This document shows positions 1 through 3,520 of a DNA stretch of 5,422 nt, in pieces. The notes beneath the pieces were generated by a model that searched no databases, was not told the DNA's origin, and saw only the letters and a program-made list of their open reading frames with translations. The DNA comes from Cyanobacteria bacterium Co-bin13 (GTDB lineage Bacteria > Cyanobacteriota > Cyanobacteriia > Phormidesmidales > Phormidesmidaceae), in assembly GCA_014534385.1 (NCBI GenBank), contig JACVRP010000272.1, forward strand, positions 1-5,422, read 5' to 3'. Position numbers and translations under genes: made by a program. Within the stretch, counting starts at the first letter, position 1. Every line of letters begins with the position of its first letter.

Positions 1-1
1 G

Positions 2-121
2 ACTTCAATGAAAGGCTATCGTTATTTAAAAAAAGTGACTAGAGTCTTAGCGCTAAATAACTCAAAAGGCAGATTTTATCCTGTTGGGAGAGATACTCCT
101 ATCCTGCATGAGGCTGCTTAA
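2..121 (+). CDS. Possible 3' end of an unrecognised gene cut by the left edge
   Basis: The second forward frame is open from the window edge to a TAA at 119-121, about 39 codons, whereas the other two forward frames stop within 45 bases. An ATG at 8 would give a 37-residue peptide that is basic at the start (MKGYRYLKKVTRV) and ends in HEAA. It could be the tail of a gene starting left of the window, or chance. I recognise no family. The DNA is clearly more AT-rich than the genes further right, and the frame contains nested inverted repeats (21-61). No Shine-Dalgarno sequence can be judged for the ATG at 8 because of the edge. Low confidence; the sequence to the left would settle it. Confidence 0.25.
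   Translation, partial: TSMKGYRYLKKVTRVLALNNSKGRFYPVGRDTPILHEAA
21..61. repeat. Nested inverted repeats near the left edge
   Basis: GTTATTTA (21-28) and TAAATAAC (54-61) are perfect 8-bp inverted arms. Inside them, almost on the same centre, lie GACT (37-40) and AGTC (43-46), separated by two bases. The outer arms are AT-only except for one G-C pair, so the hairpin would be weak as RNA, and the inner loop of two bases is too tight for RNA. A symmetric protein-binding site or chance in AT-rich DNA is as likely as a real hairpin. Confidence 0.35.
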
Positions 122-398
122 ACAACCTGGCAACCGCTAAAAGATAGAGATAGGGATATTTTCTATTTGAGTGATTGCCACCGCGGGAAACGGCCTGTGC
201 TTGAGAAGCTGCAACGCTGCGCTCTAGCTGACTAAATTTCTACCGCCCACTAAAATGTATAAAAGGAAACTGTTTGGCCGCAATAATTCCTGCCGCTAAT
301 GACAGCAAGGGTTGAGCTCCAAATTAAAGCCTAGTAGGCATCTCCTAATAATTCGGATACCCTTTTTAAGGAGCAATACTTATTTACTCTAGACGGGT
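122..398. other. Gene-free upstream region of the 67-aa gene
   Basis: No convincing reading frame, tRNA or known structured RNA is visible on either strand. A TATAAA at 258-263 resembles a -10 box but lacks a recognisable -35 at 16-18 bp. The octamer AATAATTC occurs twice (282-289 and 347-354). A palindrome cluster lies at 329-347. A strong AAGGAG stands at 368-373 but is 25 bases before the next start codon. The stretch probably carries the promoter and leader of the gene at 399, but I cannot place the promoter with confidence. Confidence 0.5.
329..347. promoter_or_regulatory. Overlapping CCTA/TAGG palindromes, possible operator
   Basis: GCCTA-G-TAGGC (329-339) is a perfect 11-bp palindrome around a central G. 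Its right half TAGG (335-338) can also pair with a following CCTA (344-347). The cluster sits 52-70 bases before the ATG at 399, a usual place for an operator or leader stem. No known regulator is recognised from the motif, and the arms are short enough to arise by chance. Confidence 0.25.
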
Positions 399-602
399 AT
401 GACTTTGTTGATTCGGAACAGTTTGCAGGCTGGCCTTAAGGTGAAGATTTACTATCCAGATTATGTCTCTGGGGAAACCGGGGTGATTTTAACTCAGGAG
501 GTCGAGCGGGATGGCTCGGCGACAGGCTATTGGCTAGTCCAGGTTTTGGAGACCGATATTGTAGTGGCGCTATTGCCGGAAGAATGTGCGCCGCTGGCTT
601 GA
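399..602 (+). CDS. Small conserved-looking hypothetical protein, 67 aa
   Basis: This encodes a 67-residue soluble protein with no signal peptide or membrane segment. After a short N-terminus, it alternates hydrophobic and polar residues in short strands separated by Gly/Asp turns: LKVKIYY, then SGETGVILTQE, then GYWLVQVLE, then VVALLPEE near the end. That pattern suggests a small all-beta, SH3-like barrel; this is inference from residue pattern only. I do not assign a function. The ATG at 399 is the only credible start because an in-frame TAG lies at 390-392, two codons before it. The nearest good Shine-Dalgarno (AAGGAG, 368-373) is 25 bases away, too far for normal pairing. The gene ends at TGA 600-602 and converges on the NuiA-like gene, leaving 70 bp between them with no clear terminator hairpin. 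Confidence 0.7.
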   Translation: MTLLIRNSLQAGLKVKIYYPDYVSGETGVILTQEVERDGSATGYWLVQVLETDIVVALLPEECAPLA

Positions 603-672
603 TCAATGGGGGGCAGCTTGATAGGTGGGGGTAGAAGCTAGAAGGCAGAAGAGCTGGGCTCCTCCCGCCTCC

Positions 673-1137
673 CTAAGTTTCAACAATCTGGGTAGTGATG
701 CCAATCCAGGTAGTAGGGTCGTGCTGCCCGACGACGTAGGCAGTTATTTCGATCGCCCCAATCCGATAAACAGTAAGGCCGCATAAATGGGTTTGAAGCA
801 GGTCGCGAAGGCTCTGGTACTGCTGAGCTAAGGTGTGAGCATCGGGGCCTTGCCAGGCGCAGTAAGCGCCAGGGACATCGCAGGTAACCCGATCAAAGAA
901 AGCGTTAACTGAGCGTTCTTCAATTGGAGTCCCTTGGGGCAGGTTGAGGTGCTGTCGCAGAGCATCTGGGTTCAGGGCATTGATCTCCCAGATCACAACG
1001 TCTAGTGGGGCGTCGGTTTCGCTGGGGTAAAGCAGGGGGGCGAGGGTCGTTGGCGCAGCCTCTCCTAAGGAGTTGGGCTGGCCCTTAGGTGCGATCGCAT
1101 CCCTCAAAGCCTGAACAAACGCATCCCGATCAGTCAT
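673..1137 (-). CDS. nuiA: NuiA-family nuclease A inhibitor-like protein
   Basis: The product (154 aa) matches the NuiA family, whose Anabaena founder (135 aa) binds and blocks the sugar-nonspecific nuclease NucA. From memory of Anabaena NuiA, the corresponding blocks are LLYPSETDAPLDVVIWE (residues 35-51), SVNAFFDRVT (76-85), the helix around QQYQSLRDLL (105-114), VYRIGAIEITAYVVG (123-137) and the exact C-terminus GITTQIVET (146-154). Glu40 lines up with the NuiA glutamate at the nuclease interface, and the terminal Thr154 with the C-terminal threonine that in the solved complex contacts the catalytic metal site. Both being kept argues for a working inhibitor. The extra length lies mostly near the N-terminus (about residues 15-32). 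There is no signal peptide, so it acts in the cytoplasm. The ATG at 1137 lacks a clear Shine-Dalgarno. It is divergent from CRY-DASH, and no nuclease gene is seen in the window. A HIP1 site lies inside it (1091-1098). The true target nuclease is unknown. Confidence 0.87.
   Translation of the reverse strand: MTDRDAFVQALRDAIAPKGQPNSLGEAAPTTLAPLLYPSETDAPLDVVIWEINALNPDALRQHLNLPQGTPIEERSVNAFFDRVTCDVPGAYCAWQGPDAHTLAQQYQSLRDLLQTHLCGLTVYRIGAIEITAYVVGQHDPTTWIGITTQIVET
1091..1098. repeat. HIP1 octamers GCGATCGC (first of six)
   Basis: The palindrome GCGATCGC occurs at 1091, 2839, 4086, 4626, 4929 and 5403. About 0.08 copies are expected by chance in 5.4 kb. This is the Highly Iterated Palindrome typical of many cyanobacterial genomes and is the strongest base-level clue to the host. 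All six copies lie in reading frames if the small minus-strand gene at 2787-2927 is real. Confidence 0.95.
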
Positions 1138-1163
1138 AGCTGCTCTAGCCCAATAAAGCCTTG

Positions 1164-1220
1164 GTGGGTCAACGCCCCACTATCCTAGCGATCCCTCAAG
1201 CAGCTTCAGGATAGTGAGGC
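1164..1220 (-). promoter_or_regulatory. Large inverted repeat with an alternative hairpin in the nuiA/CRY-DASH spacer
   Basis: GCCCCACTATCCT (1174-1186) and AGGATAGTGAGGC (1208-1220) pair over 13 bp with one mismatch; the nine inner bases are perfect. A further AGC/GCT (1187-1189 with 1203-1205) can extend the stem past a two-base bulge. The segment CCCAC (1176-1180) can instead pair with GTGGG (1164-1168) across a 7-base loop, so the two stems exclude each other. Read from the minus strand, both precede the nuiA-like ATG, ending 26 bases before it, which would fit a leader switch. Read as DNA, the repeat sits between two divergent genes and could be an operator. No U-run follows, so it is not an ordinary terminator. 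Confidence 0.6.
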
Positions 1221-1246
1221 CACAGCCACTGCTTTGGAGCTAAATC

Positions 1247-1275
1247 TTCTAAGGTTCGTAACAATTATTTAGAAT
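1247..1275 (+). promoter_or_regulatory. Candidate promoter of the CRY-DASH gene
   Basis: TAGAAT (1270-1275) matches the -10 consensus at five of six positions. It is preceded at 17 bp by TTCTAA (1247-1252), a weak -35. Transcription would begin near 1282, giving a leader of about 50 bases to the ATG at 1331. Inferred from spacing and consensus only. Confidence 0.35.
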
Positions 1276-1330
1276 ACTCAAGGGCTGTACGCTACCTGCC
1301 CACTGTTTACCCTTGCTGCTTCCTGTGCCC

Positions 1331-2815
1331 ATGCGAACTTTGATCTGGTACCGCAACGACCTCCGGCTGCACGACCACGAACCGCTCTATCGAGCTTTGC
1401 AGCAGGGGAGCCAAATTGTACCGCTGTATTGTTTTGACCCTCGGCAATGGGGGCAGACTGCCTTTGGGTTTGCCAAAACGGGGCCGCACCGCACTCAGTT
1501 TTTGATCGAGAGCCTGGCCGATTTGCGTCAGTCCTGGCAGGCCTTGGGCGGAGATCTGATCCTACGGCAGGGTCGGCCTGAGGCGGTGATTCCTGAACTG
1601 GTGCGGCAGCTAGAGATCGATGCTGTTTACTGGCATGAAGAAATAACCGCCGAGGAACGGGCCGTTGCCGAAGTTTTGACAGAAAAGCTGGAGGCTTTGG
1701 GAGCCAAGGTCCGAAGTTTTTGGGGAACCACTCTGTACCACCCCGACAATCTTCCCTTTGCCCTCAGCCAGGTGCCAGAAGTATTTACCCAGTTTCGCAA
1801 GCGAGTGGAGCAAGACAGCGCCGTGGCCCCCCTGTTTCCGGTACCCAAGCAAGTTTCTCTGGTAGAGGGAATGCCGCCTGGGGAGCTGCCCACGCTAGAG
1901 AGCCTGGTAGCGGCTCCCACGCCCGACGAGCGAGCTGTCTTAAAGTTTGCTGGTGGCGAAACAACAGCCCTGAAGCGGCTACGCCATTACCTCTGGGACA
2001 CAGACTGCCTGAAGCGCTATAAAGAGACCCGCAATGGCCTGCTGGGAGCCGACTATTCCTCCAAATTTTCTCCCTGGCTGGCCCTGGGCTGCCTGTCGCC
2101 CCGCAAGATCTATGAGGAGGTACAGCACTACGAGGCCAACCGATTTAAGAACGACTCGACCTATTGGCTGGTGTTTGAGCTGCTCTGGCGAGACTATTTC
2201 CGCTTTATCTGTGCCAAGCATGGCAACAAAGTGTTTTACCCGTCTGGGCTGCGGGGCCTGTCGATTGAGTGGAAGCAGGATTGGACCCGGTTTGAGCTTT
2301 GGCGGCAGGGCGAAACTGGGTTTCCCTTTGTTGATGCCAATATGCGGGAGCTGGCCGCGACCGGCTTTATGTCCAACCGGGGTCGGCAAAATGTGGCCAG
2401 CTTTCTCACCAAAAACCTGGGCATCGACTGGCGCATGGGGGCCGAGTGGTTCGAATCCTGCCTGATTGACCACGATGTCTGCAGCAACTACGGCAACTGG
2501 AACTACACAGCGGGCGTAGGCAACGATGCTCGGGGCTTCCGCTATTTCAATATTCCTAAGCAGGCCAAGGACTACGATCCCCAGGGGAAGTATGTCAAGC
2601 ACTGGCTGCCCCAGCTAGCCCAGATCCCAGCTCAGCAGGTGCATGCGCCGTGGAAGCTGCAGGCGGGGGAGCGGACCCGTTTTGGCGTTCGTATCGGCGT
2701 TGACTACCCCGCTCCTATCGTGGATCTAGAGAAGTCGGTGCGGGCCAACGAAGCGATCTATAACCGGGCCTTGGATCAGCCTCAGGTTAGCCAGCGGCGA
2801 GAACGGTGGCGGTAA
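1331..2815 (+). CDS. cry: Cryptochrome DASH (photolyase/cryptochrome family)
   Basis: This is a 494-aa CRY-DASH, a blue-light flavoprotein of the photolyase family. Members bind FAD and usually a folate antenna, and repair cyclobutane pyrimidine dimers mainly in single-stranded or looped DNA; some also affect transcription. The N-terminal alpha/beta antenna domain covers about residues 1-170, opening with TLIWYRNDLRLHDHEPL and carrying AKTGPHRTQF (48-57). The FAD-binding helical domain (about 200-465) shows ETRNGLLGADYSSKFSPW (232-249), DANMRELAATGFMSNRGRQN (335-354), IDWRMGAEWFESCLIDHDV (365-383) and NIPKQAKDYDPQGKYVKHW (407-425). Asn386 matches the residue facing flavin N5 in E. coli photolyase; Trp367 and Trp390 match two members of the electron-transfer Trp chain. 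Residue 387 is Tyr where I recall Trp in Synechocystis. A TTG at 1313 would add six residues, but the ATG gives the natural start just before the first strand. Neither start has a clear Shine-Dalgarno. The tail is Arg-rich (RRERWR). Confidence 0.95.
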   Translation: MRTLIWYRNDLRLHDHEPLYRALQQGSQIVPLYCFDPRQWGQTAFGFAKTGPHRTQFLIESLADLRQSWQALGGDLILRQGRPEAVIPELVRQLEIDAVYWHEEITAEERAVAEVLTEKLEALGAKVRSFWGTTLYHPDNLPFALSQVPEVFTQFRKRVEQDSAVAPLFPVPKQVSLVEGMPPGELPTLESLVAAPTPDERAVLKFAGGETTALKRLRHYLWDTDCLKRYKETRNGLLGADYSSKFSPWLALGCLSPRKIYEEVQHYEANRFKNDSTYWLVFELLWRDYFRFICAKHGNKVFYPSGLRGLSIEWKQDWTRFELWRQGETGFPFVDANMRELAATGFMSNRGRQNVASFLTKNLGIDWRMGAEWFESCLIDHDVCSNYGNWNYTAGVGNDARGFRYFNIPKQAKDYDPQGKYVKHWLPQLAQIPAQQVHAPWKLQAGERTRFGVRIGVDYPAPIVDLEKSVRANEAIYNRALDQPQVSQRRERWR

Positions 2816-2927
2816 CTAGATCTGGCTGCAGCAGATATGCGATCGCACCTAGCAGCAGCACCAACAGCGTGATCCCCAGCAGCCAGAGGGGCCAGCGCCG
2901 GAGTCGAGGCTGAGACGGTAGGCTCAT
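2787..2927 (-). CDS. Possible 46-aa single-pass membrane protein
   Basis: A minus-strand frame from ATG (2927-2925) to TAA (2789-2787) encodes 46 residues. The N-terminus is basic (PRLRRW, residues 7-12), followed by about 22 uninterrupted hydrophobic residues (12-33, leucine-rich with Trp12 and Trp15 at one end) and a short neutral tail QPDLVTATVLAAG. This positive-inside layout fits a real small membrane protein with a cytoplasmic N-terminus. An in-frame TGA two codons upstream rules out a longer version. The Shine-Dalgarno is weak. It overlaps the last 29 bases of the CRY-DASH gene tail to tail and contains a HIP1 octamer (2839-2846) read as Ala-Ile-Ala. I recognise no family; it does not match the small photosystem or cytochrome b6f subunits I know. 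The alternative is chance, because CAG/AGC-rich DNA reads as Leu-rich on the other strand. Confidence 0.4.
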   Translation of the reverse strand: MSLPSQPRLRRWPLWLLGITLLVLLLGAIAYLLQPDLVTATVLAAG

Positions 2928-2943
2928 AGCTCAGACTGTCTAT

Positions 2944-3036
2944 TTGCAGAGTCAGAAACATTGTTACTCAACCTGCAGGTAGATAAGTAGGTAAGTTTTG
3001 GAATTTATTAAGGGTTGCAGGCCGAAAGCATTGTTA
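2944..3036 (+). repeat. Paired direct repeat TTGCAG-N8/9-CATTGTTA
   Basis: Copy one has TTGCAG at 2944-2949 and CATTGTTA at 2959-2966; copy two has TTGCAG at 3015-3020 and CATTGTTA at 3029-3036. A GAAA also precedes CATTGTTA by zero or one base in both copies. The copies start 70-71 bp apart, close to seven helical turns, and copy two runs straight into a TATACC box. The arrangement resembles two sites for one regulator, but matches no regulator motif I know (it is not an NtcA GTA-N8-TAC site). Confidence 0.45.
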
Positions 3037-3114
3037 TACCGGATATAAGACTGGTTCTAGGAATTAGTTGATTGGTCTTTGTACGCCTTGCTTAATTCGA
3101 TACGCAGCTAGACT

Positions 3115-3118
3115 GAGG
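3115..3118 (+). promoter_or_regulatory. Shine-Dalgarno of the Nif11-domain gene
   Basis: GAGG at 3115-3118 lies 8 bases before the ATG at 3127. It is the clearest ribosome binding site of any complete gene here and supports that start. Confidence 0.65.
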
Positions 3119-3126
3119 TCTTAGAC

Positions 3127-3507
3127 ATGGCAACAACAACCGTTCTGCAGTTTATGCAGAAGACAGCCGATGATGCGGCAATTCGAAAGCAGCTAGAGCA
3201 GCTGCTGGGAGTAGGCGACGGTGACATTAGCACCGAAGCCGCCCTCGATCCCCAGGAAACCGAAGCCTTAAAGGGAGAGCGAGCCCCGGTTGTAACCGAG
3301 TTTGCAGCTCAGCACGGCTATCCCTTTTCGGTGGATGAGCTGATCACCGTGGTAGATGCTTTTCAGAAGCACCAGACGGGACAACTGTCGGATGAAGAGT
3401 TTGGCAAAGTGTTGGGCGTTTCCACTGAGCGAGCCGTGAAGCAGGAAGGTGGCCTACGGCGGCTGAGCCGCTATCTCAGCCGGACCTACCTGGGATATGG
3501 AGGGTAG
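3127..3507 (+). CDS. Nif11-domain protein, 126 aa
   Basis: The N-terminal half has the Nif11 pattern: VLQFMQKTADDAAIRKQLEQLL (residues 6-27, the family's 'F..k...D..lr..l' helix), then VVTEFAAQHGYPFSVDELITVV (55-76, the 'A...Gy.fs.dEl' part). Between them is an acidic stretch (GVGDGDISTEAALDPQETEA, 28-47) longer than in a minimal Nif11 domain. Nif11 domains occur near nif genes and, in cyanobacteria, as leaders of ribosomally made modified peptides. Residues 89-97 (DEEFGKVLG) complete the helical domain. GG at 108-109 is followed by a 17-residue tail with four Arg and no acidic residue (LRRLSRYLSRTYLGYGG). A leader-GG-core reading is possible, but no lanthionine synthetase, radical SAM enzyme or C39 peptidase is visible, and many Nif11 proteins are not precursors. 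No signal peptide or membrane segment. It converges on the cbiG-cobJ gene with a 13-bp gap. Domain call fairly firm; function unknown. Confidence 0.75.
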   Translation: MATTTVLQFMQKTADDAAIRKQLEQLLGVGDGDISTEAALDPQETEALKGERAPVVTEFAAQHGYPFSVDELITVVDAFQKHQTGQLSDEEFGKVLGVSTERAVKQEGGLRRLSRYLSRTYLGYGG

Positions 3508-3520
3508 TTGACCGGGGTCG

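Larger units (their letters stand above)
2928..3126. other. Upstream region of the Nif11-domain gene
   Basis: This 199-bp spacer is AT-richer than its flanks and holds no gene. It contains two direct repeats of TTGCAG-N8/9-CATTGTTA, a perfect palindrome ACCTGCAGGT (2971-2980) between them, and a near-tandem GTAGATAA-GTAGGTAA (2979-2994). TATACC (3035-3040), preceded by TG plus one base, and TATAAG (3044-3049) are possible -10 boxes without good -35 partners. If the minus-strand gene at 2787-2927 is real, this spacer is a divergent promoter region for both. Confidence 0.5.

Noticed and set aside
180..249. tRNA-like stretch on the minus strand (AGTCAGCTAGAGC resembles a D-arm)
   Set aside because: No acceptor stem closes, there is no T-arm with a GTTCGA-type loop, and the anticodon stem does not pair.
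603..672. Terminator between the convergent 67-aa and NuiA-like genes
   Set aside because: Only short AGCT/GAAG-type repeats are present; I find no stable stem followed by a T-run.
1258..1277. NtcA-type site GTA...TAC upstream of CRY-DASH
   Set aside because: The spacing is 14 bases instead of 8.
1313..1330. TTG at 1313 as the CRY-DASH start
   Set aside because: It has no Shine-Dalgarno and adds only LLPVP-type residues before the ATG at 1331, from which the usual first strand begins; it cannot be fully excluded.
2034..2465. A 143-codon plus-strand frame inside the CRY-DASH gene
   Set aside because: It is a frame-shifted reading of clear CRY-DASH sequence, rich in Pro, Cys and Trp, with no recognisable domain.
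1979..2602. A 207-codon open frame on the minus strand
   Set aside because: It is exactly antisense to the most conserved part of CRY-DASH, resembles no family, and has no start signals; GC-rich coding DNA commonly leaves such open frames.
3508..3520. GACC-GG-GGTC in the 13-bp gap between the convergent Nif11 and cbiG-cobJ genes, as a bidirectional terminator
   Set aside because: The stem is 4 bp with a 2-base loop and no T-run follows on either strand.
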